Source of the DNA: Nonomuraea turkmeniaca
Lineage (GTDB): Bacteria; Actinomycetota; Actinomycetes; Streptosporangiales; Streptosporangiaceae
DNA: 53,528 nt
NCBI RefSeq assembly: GCF_005889735.1
Contig: NZ_VCKY01000044.1
Span: 1-53,528 of the forward strand
Direction of reading: 5' to 3'
Shown: in pieces, positions 15,229 to 23,012 of the stretch
Layout of the letters: each line of letters opens with the position of its first letter
How positions within the stretch are numbered: position 1 is the first letter of the stretch
Program-made: the position numbers and the translations under genes
The notes under the pieces: generated by a model
What the model was told of the DNA's origin: nothing
Database searches by the model: none
What the model saw: the letters and a program-made list of their open reading frames with translations, nothing else

Positions 15229-15911
15229 GTGCTCCTTCGCCTGGCCTACCTGACCGTCACGAACGCCTTCGCCGCGCTGCGGTTGCTGCCCATGGGCGAT
15301 CGGGACAAGCCGCCGTACCTGGCGGGCATCGAAGGCGCCGGTGAAGTCACCGCCGTCGGCGAGGGAGTGACCCACCTGGAACCCGGCGCCCACGTCATCG
15401 GCGTCAGCGTCAACGGCGGCGCCTTCGCCGAGTACATGGTGCTGCCCGCAAACGCCGCAATCCCGGTGCCGGCGGGCTGGGCCGACGAGCAGGCGCTGGG
15501 CCTGGTCGTGAACTGGCCGACCGCGCTTGCGGCGCTCAGGCCACTGGGCGGCCTCACCGCAGGTCAGATCGTGCTGATCCACGCCGCGGCCGGTGGAACC
15601 GGCCAGGCCGCGGTGAAGATGGCCAGACACTACGGCGCGACGGTGATCGCCACAGCCCCGCCGGGCAAGCACGAGCTGGTACGAAACTGGTTTACAAGCA
15701 CCAGATCCACGTCATAGGCCTGAACATCGGCATCCTGATCCAAGCCGCACCGCAGATCTTCGGCGAGGTCATGGGCCAGTTGTCCGGACTCCTCGCGGCC
15801 GGGGTGCTCGGCCCTGGACAGCCCACCGTGTACGAGCCGGCCGAGGGGCCGAAAGCACTCGCGGAACTGGAGGCACGGACCACTGTGGGCAAGCTGGCTG
15901 TGCTGCCCTGA
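15229..15911 (+). pseudogene. Zinc-independent quinone oxidoreductase-like gene (internal deletion)
   Basis: MDR-superfamily NADPH:quinone oxidoreductase. The first frame (to about 15690) has YLAGIEGAGEVTAVG, a GroES-like fold, and the Rossmann motif AAAGGTGQAAVKMA. The family then has some 80 residues of cofactor domain, which are missing here. A shifted frame resumes at about 15700 with YKHQIHVIGLNIG and ends KLAVLP at TGA 15909-15911. The N-terminal 25 or so residues are also lacking, since IS debris abuts the start. This is clearly a decayed remnant. Confidence 0.75.
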
Positions 15912-16035
15912 ACAGATCACGACACCCGATGCGGATCGTTCACTCCTGCTCGTCCACCACGACCCGCCGTGAGGCTCGTTGGCCGGCGGTGTCACTGATT
16001 CCGAGAGCGGCCGGTGAGCGGGCCGGGGAAAGGAT

Positions 16036-16041
16036 TATGAT
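16036..16041 (+). promoter_or_regulatory. -10 element of a leaderless gene
   Basis: TATGAT ends six bases before the ATG at 16048. Transcription would then begin at the start codon itself, as in many actinomycete leaderless genes. No clear -35 is seen. Confidence 0.45.
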
Positions 16042-16047
16042 CACCGA

Positions 16048-16578
16048 ATGCCTGCCTCCCGCTCACCACGAATCGCGCTGATCGCCGGCGTTGCCGTCCT
16101 GGCAGTCGCCGTTGTCGCCGCTTTGACCGTGTTGCTGCTGTCGAAGAACGAGGAGCAACGGGCGCCCGACACGAAGGGTGGCGGAGAGAACTCTCCCCAG
16201 CACTATGCCGCCATGGCCTCTCGGGAGGGCAACTTCTTCTTGATCCAATGGATGGTGCATCCCGACGGAGGGCAAGTCCAGGGACGGCAGACGCTGGTCT
16301 ACTTCAGCGACAGCGGCCGCCTGGTCCGCGAGGACGGCTCGGACAAGAACTTCACCGGCACCGCCGGCAGCGACGGCTCGTTCCAGAGCCAGGATCTGGA
16401 GGGAAGCCCGAACACGGCTACCGTCAGCGGGGCCACGCTGACCTTTGCTGTGTCGGTCTTCAACGAGAAGGTATGGAAGATGATCCCCTCGGCCGCCGTC
16501 TTCGACCAGGCGTGGCGACAGTACGCCTGCGAGCACCAGTACCCGAGCTGCTCGTCCCCGGACTCCAACGGCACCTGA
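16048..16578 (+). CDS. Membrane-anchored extracytoplasmic protein, unknown function
   Basis: I do not recognise this 176-residue protein. A short basic N-terminus precedes one hydrophobic helix (about 9-31, ALIAGVAVLAVAVVAALTVL). A polar linker (32-52) leads to an outside domain with the look of a small beta-rich fold (LVYFSDSGRLVREDG, TGTAGSDGSFQ) and two cysteines near the C-terminus (YACEHQYPSCSS) that could form a disulphide. Codon use is normal and no lesion is seen. The start is supported by a -10 hexamer six bases upstream and by the lack of a ribosome site. The neighbours on both sides are broken genes and give no clue to its role. Confidence 0.7.
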   Translation: MPASRSPRIALIAGVAVLAVAVVAALTVLLLSKNEEQRAPDTKGGGENSPQHYAAMASREGNFFLIQWMVHPDGGQVQGRQTLVYFSDSGRLVREDGSDKNFTGTAGSDGSFQSQDLEGSPNTATVSGATLTFAVSVFNEKVWKMIPSAAVFDQAWRQYACEHQYPSCSSPDSNGT

Positions 16579-16630
16579 ACCCCTGTTGTCGCAGCGGCTG
16601 TGGCCACCGCGCCCCATCTGAAGCGACCGC

Positions 16631-17036
16631 CTAGTTCGCAGGGCCGAACAGGTTACAGAATCGCCGTGCGAGGTCTTCCTCGGTGACCGCGCCCTCCACC
16701 CTGAGCCCCCTGCGGGCTCAGCTGCCGGGTCTGCTCGGCGAGCCGGTCGGTGAACAGCGCGTCACGCTGCAGCAGGTTGTGCAGGACCTGCCGCGGGTCA
16801 CGGTCTTGGCGAGAAACCGCCATGCCGGTTCACCGCGGCCGTCGAACACCGCCTGGCGGAACCGGGAGTCGGCAGCAGCCATACGGCTTGGCCCACTGCG
16901 GCGAGCAGGGGACGGACAAGATCGGGCGCCAGCCGCACACCCTCCGCGACCACCGGCCGGTCGGCTGGCAGGGCGAGAAGGTCTTCAATGATCAGGGCGA
17001 ATCCTTCGCCGCGGGATGGATGGAATTTTCGGCAGA
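16631..17036 (-). pseudogene. Decayed P-loop-kinase-like gene
   Basis: Leftward debris joined only by changing frame at least three times. Fragments read IIEDLLALPADRPVVAEGVRLAPDLV, then VWLLPTP, VFDGRGEPAWRFLAKT, RQVLHNLLQRDALFTDRL, and finally LRVEGAVTEEDLARRFCNLF ending at TAG 16631-16633 (quoted in parts). The pattern 'VVAEG...L.P.L...VWL.PTP.F...' is like small nucleotide-binding kinases of actinomycetes, but the P-loop itself is not in the window. Function uncertain; decay is clear. Confidence 0.4.
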
Positions 17037-17124
17037 CGCACAGCGGCTAACGTCACGTTCGTCCAGGAACGGATGGGCGAGGGGTTGACCCAGAGGGCGA
17101 TTGAAAATAGGTTGACCAGGAAAA

Positions 17125-17138
17125 AGTGATCGATCACT
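17125..17138. promoter_or_regulatory. Operator AGTGATCGATCACT before the dehydrogenase operon
   Basis: A perfect 14-bp palindrome 26-39 bases before the operon start. The same word occurs twice before the LacI gene at 22314, so it is almost certainly that repressor's site. A TTGACC at 17112-17117 could be the -35. Confidence 0.75.
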
Positions 17139-17163
17139 CTTTGGCCGTCCGAAGGAGTCACGC

Positions 17164-18297
17164 ATGTCTGCGTCTTCGTCCCCGGTTCGTGTCGCCGTCG
17201 TCGGCGCCGGGGGCATCGCGAAAGCCTGTCACGTGCCCGCCCTGGCCGCGGCGGGCGACGCGGTACGGATCGTCGCCGTGTGCGACATCGACTCCGGCCG
17301 CGCGAACGAACTGGCCGACGCCTACGACATCCCCGCCCGCCACACCGATCCCGCCGAGATGCTGGCGACCGAGAGCCCCGGCCTGGTGATAGTCGCCACG
17401 CCGCCGGTCGCGCATCGCGCGGCGGTGAGCGCCGCTCTGGACGCCGGCGCGTGGGTGTGGTGCGAGAAACCGCCGACGCTGTCGCTGGCCGAGTACGACG
17501 AGATCGCCGCCCACGAAAAGGACGGCGGCCCGTACGCGAGCTATGTCTTCCAGCACCGCTTCGGCAGCGCGGCGCGGCGGCTGCGGCAGCACATCGTCGA
17601 GGGCGAGCTGGGCGCGCCGCTCGTCGCCGTGTGCAACACGCTGTGGTACCGCGGCCACGACTACTTCGAGGTGCCGTGGCGCGGCAAGTGGGAGACCGAG
17701 GGCGGCGGTCCAACCATGGGCCACGGCATCCATCAGATGGACCTCCTGCTCAGCCTGCTCGGCGACTGGAGCGAGGTGCACGCCGTGGCGGCCACGCTCG
17801 GCCGGCGGGTCGAGACCGAGGACGTGTCGTTCGCGATCGTCCGCTTCGCCTCGGGCGCCATCGCCTCGGTGGCCAACAGCGTCCTGTCCCCGCGCGAGAC
17901 GAGCTACCTGCGCTTCGACTTCACCGACGCCACGGTGGAGGTCGAACACCTGTACGGCTACGAGAACTCCAACTGGCGCTGGACGCCCGCGCCGCACGTC
18001 ACCGACGCCGGCAGGATCGCCGGCTGGGCCCCCGCCGACAACACGCCCAGCTCACACCGCGCCCAGCTCACCGCCCTGCTGGCCGCGATGAGGGCCGGCG
18101 AGCGGCCCGCCGCCAGCGGCGCGGACGGCAGGCGCGTCATGGAGCTGATCACGGCCATGTACCAGTCCGCCATCACGGGACGTCCCGTCTCCCGGACCGA
18201 GCTCGGCCCCGCCAACCCCTTCTACCACTCCCTCAACGGCGGCGACACGGCGACCGCCGTCGCCCGTCTCCAGCAGAAGGACCCCCACCATGCCTGA
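17164..18297 (+). CDS. Gfo/Idh/MocA-family sugar dehydrogenase
   Basis: Cytoplasmic NAD(P)-dependent oxidoreductase of 377 residues. The N-terminal Rossmann fold has VVGAGGIAKACHVPAL (13-28) and the family's catalytic EKP at 101-103 (CEKPPTLS). The C-terminal alpha/beta domain has the H-x-x-D box in GHGIHQMDLL, with His190 and Asp193 probably catalytic. GAAGGAG upstream fixes the ATG. It is the first gene of an operon with the DUF6807 protein (8-bp overlap) and a cupin (ATGA overlap). The promoter carries the GTGATCGATCAC operator. Likely reaction: oxidation or reduction of a sugar ring carbon, for instance C3 of a glycoside. The substrate cannot be read from the sequence. Confidence 0.88.
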   Translation: MSASSSPVRVAVVGAGGIAKACHVPALAAAGDAVRIVAVCDIDSGRANELADAYDIPARHTDPAEMLATESPGLVIVATPPVAHRAAVSAALDAGAWVWCEKPPTLSLAEYDEIAAHEKDGGPYASYVFQHRFGSAARRLRQHIVEGELGAPLVAVCNTLWYRGHDYFEVPWRGKWETEGGGPTMGHGIHQMDLLLSLLGDWSEVHAVAATLGRRVETEDVSFAIVRFASGAIASVANSVLSPRETSYLRFDFTDATVEVEHLYGYENSNWRWTPAPHVTDAGRIAGWAPADNTPSSHRAQLTALLAAMRAGERPAASGADGRRVMELITAMYQSAITGRPVSRTELGPANPFYHSLNGGDTATAVARLQQKDPHHA

Positions 18298-19198
18298 CAC
18301 CACGCTCACCGTCCGCGACGAGGACAAGTCCCTGGTCATCGCCGCCGGCGACGTGCGAATCGCCCAATACGTCTACCAGCCGGACGCTCCCGACGCCGAG
18401 TCCCCCAAGCCCTACATCCACCCCATCCGCAGCCTGTCGGGCGCGCCCATGTCGGTCTACCGGCCGCACGATCACCGCTGGCACAAGGGCCTGCAGATGA
18501 CCTGGGCCCACCTGTCGGGGCAGAACTTTTGGGGCGGCCCGACGTTCTCGGTGGAGCGGGACTATCACTGGGAGGACAACCTCGGCCACATCAACCACAT
18601 CGCCTTCACCGAAGTCTCCTCTGACGGCATGCGGGTCATGGCCGAGGAGAGCCTGCACTGGGTCTCCGCGCCGGGCGAGCACTGGATCACCGAGCAGCGC
18701 CGCCAGGTCTTCCACGGCGTGGACACCACGCGGGGCATCTGGGCCCTGGACTTCACCACGAAGCTGCGCAACGTCCGCGGTGCCCCGCTCAGCTTCGGCA
18801 GCCCCACCACGCACGGTCGGCCTATGGCCGGGTACGCGGGCTACTTCTGGCGCGGCCCCAGGTCCTGGACCGGCGGCACGATCATCGGCGCCGATGGCCT
18901 GGGCGGCGAGGAGATGATGGGCACCGAGGCACGATGGCTGGCCATGGTCGGCCAGCACGACGAGATCGACGGCGGCGGCACCGTGCTGGCCATCGCCGGG
19001 CACTCCAGCGCGTCCGTGCCGATCAAGTGGTTCGTCCGCAGGGAGGCGTTCGCCGTGATCAGCCCCTCCCCCTCCTTCGACGAGGAGATCGCGCTGGCCG
19101 ACGGCGACACCCTCGAACTCGCGCACCGCTACGTCTTCATCGACCACATGTGCGACCGGGCCGAGCTGGACGAACTCGGGGCGGAGTTCGCCCTATGA
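18290..19198 (+). CDS. DUF6807/PmoA-like family protein
   Basis: Protein of 302 residues of the family often labelled 'PmoA' (DUF6807), which is not a methane monooxygenase subunit. The conserved metal-like motif YRPHDHRWHKGLQ (about 61-73) and other histidine-rich stretches (LGHINHIAF, PTTHGRP) suggest a beta-sandwich with a histidine cluster. No signal peptide, so cytoplasmic. The ATG lies inside the end of the dehydrogenase gene, so translation is coupled. In many genomes this family accompanies Gfo/Idh dehydrogenases and sugar importers. A role in handling an oxidised (keto-)sugar intermediate is an inference. The exact chemistry is unknown. Confidence 0.8.
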   Translation: MPDTTLTVRDEDKSLVIAAGDVRIAQYVYQPDAPDAESPKPYIHPIRSLSGAPMSVYRPHDHRWHKGLQMTWAHLSGQNFWGGPTFSVERDYHWEDNLGHINHIAFTEVSSDGMRVMAEESLHWVSAPGEHWITEQRRQVFHGVDTTRGIWALDFTTKLRNVRGAPLSFGSPTTHGRPMAGYAGYFWRGPRSWTGGTIIGADGLGGEEMMGTEARWLAMVGQHDEIDGGGTVLAIAGHSSASVPIKWFVRREAFAVISPSPSFDEEIALADGDTLELAHRYVFIDHMCDRAELDELGAEFAL

Positions 19199-19914
19199 CC
19201 CCGCTGTTCCCCGGCGGCACCTCGATCAGTGATCTGGCGGTCTACGACTGGGAGTGCGCCGACGGGCTACGCGGCGGCACCCCGCACCTGCACACGGCCT
19301 CGACCGAGGCCTACGTCGTGACTGCGGGCCGCGGGGAGGTGCACACCCTCAGCGCCGCCGGCTTCGCCCGCGACCGGCTCGAAGCGGGCACGGTCCTGTG
19401 GTTCTCGCCCGGAACGATTCACCGCCTAGTCAACGAGGACGGGCTCCGGCTGGTGGTAATCATGCAGAACGCGGGCCTGCCCGAGGCCGGGGACGCCGTG
19501 CTCACCTTCCCCGCCGACGTCCTGCGCGATCGCGACGCCTACCTCGCCGCGGCGGCGCTGCCGGCGCAGGGCTCCGAGGATGAACGGGCAACGGCCGCGC
19601 GGGCCCGCCGGGACCTCGCGATCACCGGGTTCCGGCAGCTTGTGGAGGACGTCGAGGAGCGTGGCGGGCAGGCGCTGGCGGACTTCCATCGGCTGGCGGC
19701 GGCGATCGTCCGCCCCCGGGTCGCGTCCTGGAAGGAGTTGTGGAACGAGACCGTCGCCACCGAGACCGAGCGCACCAAGTCACAGCTCGACGCGATCGCG
19801 GGCGGCGATCCCGCCCACCTCGGGCAGGCCACCGTGGTGAGGACCACGCCCAGGCCGGGTCTCCGCGCCTTCGGCATGTGCGGCCGGCTGCGGACCTGGG
19901 CGCCGCTGCCCTGA
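19195..19914 (+). CDS. Cupin-domain protein
   Basis: Protein of 239 residues starting at the ATGA overlap with the previous stop. The cupin barrel (about 1-100) shows the two motifs: GGTPHLHTASTEAYVVTAGRGEV with its His pair and Glu, and GTVLWFSPGTIHRLVNED with the second His. A helical C-terminal region (about 115-239; LITGFRQLVEDV-like) follows. It is probably a metal-dependent sugar isomerase, epimerase or sensor acting with the dehydrogenase and the DUF6807 protein. No further partner gene follows on this strand; the next gene is convergent and begins 30 bases on. Confidence 0.8.
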   Translation: MTPLFPGGTSISDLAVYDWECADGLRGGTPHLHTASTEAYVVTAGRGEVHTLSAAGFARDRLEAGTVLWFSPGTIHRLVNEDGLRLVVIMQNAGLPEAGDAVLTFPADVLRDRDAYLAAAALPAQGSEDERATAARARRDLAITGFRQLVEDVEERGGQALADFHRLAAAIVRPRVASWKELWNETVATETERTKSQLDAIAGGDPAHLGQATVVRTTPRPGLRAFGMCGRLRTWAPLP

Positions 19915-19944
19915 TGCGACGGCAGCACCGGGCCGGGCCGCGAC

Positions 19945-21228
19945 TCAGCGCAGGACGATCGTTGTCAGGGCACGCGGCGGGAACGTCACCGCCCCGTCCC
20001 GGACGGGAACCGGATCGAGCGAGGCGTTCACGTCGGTGCGGTACACCTCGGCCTCCTCGCTCACGCCCGCCCAGGTGCGAGGGGCCACGCCGGTGTTGAG
20101 CACCACGATCACGCGCGAGCCGTCGGGGTTGTGGAACGCGCACACCTTCAGCGAAGGCACCGCGCCCGCGGCCCCGATCCTGACCGCGCCCGGCCTGACG
20201 AACCTGCTGAACGCGGCCAGCGCCCACAACCGCTTGGAGACCCGGTACGTCCCCGCCTCCTCGTCGATGCGCAGCAGCGCGCGGGTGTTGCCCTTCGAGG
20301 CGCCCAGCCAGTACAGGTAGCCGGAGACGCCGGCGAAGGCGAGCGCGTCGTGCACGGCCGAGGCGATCGTGTAGCCGTCGGACCCGCTGCCGTCGTACCA
20401 GCTCTCGTTCCAGGTGGTGCCGTTCGGGTTCCACTCCGACATCCAGGTGGGCCGCTTCGTCGGCAGCGGCGAGTCCACCGGGGTGCCGTAGCCGTGGCCG
20501 CTGTAGAGCTTCACCCAGCGGCGAGCCCCAGGCTCGGCCGTCGCCGCGATGTACGCCTTGGTCTCCTCCCACCCGAGCGACTCGCAGCACACCAGCCGCA
20601 CGCCCGAGGCGAGGGGGCCGAGCACCTTGACGAACTCGGCCGCCTCCTTCGGAGTGAAGCGCATGGACGGGTGCGGGGCGGTCCAGTCAGGCTCGTTCGC
20701 GAAGGCGAGGTCAGTGATCCGGATGCCTTCCCGCTGGTAGAACCTCGTGTACTGCACCAGGTAGTCGGCGTAGGCGCGCCACCACTCGGGCTTCAGCCTG
20801 CCGCCGTTGTCCTCCTCGCCGTTGTCCTTCATGTACCCGGGTGCGCTCCAGGGAACGGCGAAGAACCGCCTCACCCCATATTCCTGCGCGGCCCTGGCCA
20901 CCCAGACCTGGCTGTTGTCGTCGCCGTCCCAGATGTACTGCGGCGGGGCGTCCGGGCCGCCGGGATCCTGGGGCTGGATCGAGACCATGTCGTCGTACGG
21001 GCTGCCGGCCGGCGCCGAGCCGATGCCCAGTCGCAGGATGCTGAACCCGGCCCCCTTGCCGCAGTCGAACCACAGGTCCAGGACCTCGCGCCGCCTGTCC
21101 TCCGGAAGCGCCTTGAGCAGCTCACCTCGCCGGAACGCCGTGGAGATCCCGAACCCGTCGATCGTCTGGTGCCGGACCTTCTCGTCGATGGTGATCAGCG
21201 GTGGATCGGCGGACCGCAGTTGGCTCAT
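19945..21228 (-). CDS. Intracellular GH30-family glycosidase
   Basis: Glycoside hydrolase of 427 residues without a signal peptide, so it acts on imported oligosaccharides. TIM barrel (about 15-340) with QTIDGFGIS at the start, acid/base Glu179 in FANEPDW and nucleophile Glu265 in WMSEWNPNG. A C-terminal beta-domain is typical of GH30 (about 345-427, ending PPRALTTIVLR). GH30 members cleave beta-glucosides, beta-1,6-glucans, beta-xylosides or glucuronoxylan. Which one applies here is not clear. It is transcribed towards the cupin gene, next to the LacI repressor gene and in the same direction, so it may be read from the repressor's autoregulated promoter (84-bp gap). Confidence 0.85.
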   Translation of the reverse strand: MSQLRSADPPLITIDEKVRHQTIDGFGISTAFRRGELLKALPEDRRREVLDLWFDCGKGAGFSILRLGIGSAPAGSPYDDMVSIQPQDPGGPDAPPQYIWDGDDNSQVWVARAAQEYGVRRFFAVPWSAPGYMKDNGEEDNGGRLKPEWWRAYADYLVQYTRFYQREGIRITDLAFANEPDWTAPHPSMRFTPKEAAEFVKVLGPLASGVRLVCCESLGWEETKAYIAATAEPGARRWVKLYSGHGYGTPVDSPLPTKRPTWMSEWNPNGTTWNESWYDGSGSDGYTIASAVHDALAFAGVSGYLYWLGASKGNTRALLRIDEEAGTYRVSKRLWALAAFSRFVRPGAVRIGAAGAVPSLKVCAFHNPDGSRVIVVLNTGVAPRTWAGVSEEAEVYRTDVNASLDPVPVRDGAVTFPPRALTTIVLR

Positions 21229-21312
21229 GGCCGTAGCTCCAGGCGGGTAGGGCTCATGGCGTCAAAGTGTTAGCACGTGGATGCCGTCCGGCTCAAGACG
21301 TGCGGACCGTCC

Positions 21313-22314
21313 TCACACGGGTGGTGGGCCGACCGTCTCGCGGATGATGACCCGGTTGATCGACCGTTCGGAGGCCGGCGGCGGGGCCTCGCCGCGCACC
21401 GCCGCGATGAGCCTGGCCATCGCCTCCCGTCCCTGAACCTCACGGTCCACCGCCACGGTGGACAGCGCGGGGGTAGCGAAACGTCCCAGCTCCTCGTCGT
21501 CCCAGCCGAACACGCTGACATCACCGGGAACCCGCCAGCCCCGCGACAGCGCCGCGCGTACGGCCCCCATCGCCACGTGGTCGTTCACCGCGACGATGGC
21601 GGTCACGCCGCATTTGTCGGGCAGGCCGCGGACGGCGTCGTAGCCGGACTGCGGGCTCCAGTCACCGAGCGCGACACCGTACGAGGTGAGCCCGCGGCGC
21701 TCGATCGTCCGCTCGAAGACAAGTCTGCGGTTGCGGGCCGAGGCCCAGCTCTGCGCGCCCGCGATGTGGAAGAAAACCTGGTGGCCGAGCGAGGCGAGAC
21801 AGTCGATGATCTCCTCGACCGGGGAGGCGTTCGCGAGTTCGTTCGCCCCGCGCAGCTCGTCGTCGTAGTCGCCACTGACGACAATGGGCACCGGCGAGGC
21901 TGCGGGGTCGATCTCCAGGGGTGTCAACGACAGAACGCCCTCGACCTGCCCCGAGCCGGCCAGCTCCAGCACCCGCTCCGTCCTGGCGCGCGGATCGCCC
22001 TCGACGCTGAGGACCTCCAGCTGGAAGCCTTCGGCGTGCGCCGCCGCCGCGGCGGCGCGTAGCAGGCGCGCCGGCCACAGGTAAGTGGATGCGGGCAGGG
22101 TGATCGCCAGCCGGTTCGTGTGCCGCGTGCGCATGGAGCGCGCGACGAGGTTCGGCCGATAGTTGAATTCCTGGACGACCAGGTCGATCTTGGCGCGGGT
22201 CGCCGGCTTCAAGGTCTCGTTCTTGCGGAAGTACCGGGAAACGGTCTGGTGCGACACGCCCGCGCGCCGGGCCACCTCGTGGATCGTGAGGCGCGGCGTC
22301 TCACCTTCGTCCAC
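21313..22314 (-). CDS. LacI-family repressor of the dehydrogenase/GH30 locus
   Basis: Transcription factor of 333 residues. The GTG at 22314 was chosen because GAGGAGGG precedes it; a longer open frame would run back through the operators. N-terminal LacI helix-turn-helix LTIHEVARRAGVSHQTVSRY (about 6-25) and hinge (NLVARSMRTRHTNRLA). A periplasmic-binding-protein-like effector domain follows, with the usual VNDHVAMGAVRAALSRGWRVPGDVSVFGWDD. Two copies of its presumed operator (22380-22393 and 22411-22430, centres 34 bp apart) lie upstream and one lies before the dehydrogenase operon, so it should repress both. The inducer is probably a sugar made or used by this operon. Confidence 0.9.
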   Translation of the reverse strand: MDEGETPRLTIHEVARRAGVSHQTVSRYFRKNETLKPATRAKIDLVVQEFNYRPNLVARSMRTRHTNRLAITLPASTYLWPARLLRAAAAAAHAEGFQLEVLSVEGDPRARTERVLELAGSGQVEGVLSLTPLEIDPAASPVPIVVSGDYDDELRGANELANASPVEEIIDCLASLGHQVFFHIAGAQSWASARNRRLVFERTIERRGLTSYGVALGDWSPQSGYDAVRGLPDKCGVTAIVAVNDHVAMGAVRAALSRGWRVPGDVSVFGWDDEELGRFATPALSTVAVDREVQGREAMARLIAAVRGEAPPPASERSINRVIIRETVGPPPV

Positions 22315-22379
22315 GGGACCCTCCTCGCTCTGCTCACCACAGCCTAGCCGCCCTCGTTTCACCAGGGCATTGACGTCGA

Positions 22380-22393
22380 AGTGATCGATCACT
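22380..22393. promoter_or_regulatory. Operator AGTGATCGATCACT, autoregulatory
   Basis: Perfect 14-bp palindrome, identical to the site at 17125. It is 66 bases from the repressor start. Confidence 0.75.
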
Positions 22394-22410
22394 AACCTAC
22401 CACGGGCAAG

Positions 22411-22820
<410 letters not shown>

Positions 22821-22957
22821 TCAACGAGGCACCGTCACGAATAAGCAGGTCAGCGCCATGGGCCTGGTTTTGACACCCTTCACGCTCCGGATGCTGGAAC
22901 AACGCACAGCTCCTTCGTAATCGGGCTGAGTGGGAAAGGCCTTGCCGTGCCGGCGAT

Positions 22958-22998
22958 GGGGTTGGTGGGCCGCCCATACATACGGCGGCCCACCAACC
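22958..22998. terminator. Strong bidirectional terminator
   Basis: GGGTTGGTGGGCCGCC, a nine-base loop and its exact complement form a perfect 16-bp stem just after the stop of the leftward lyase gene. It closes the leftward operon and would also stop transcription from the transposase side. Confidence 0.85.
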
Positions 22999-23012
22999 CT
23001 CATGCTTTGCCG

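Noticed and set aside
18290..19198. Methane monooxygenase subunit (from the 'PmoA' family label)
   Set aside because: There are no membrane helices, no pmoB/pmoC partners, and the context is sugar metabolism. The label is a historical misname for DUF6807.
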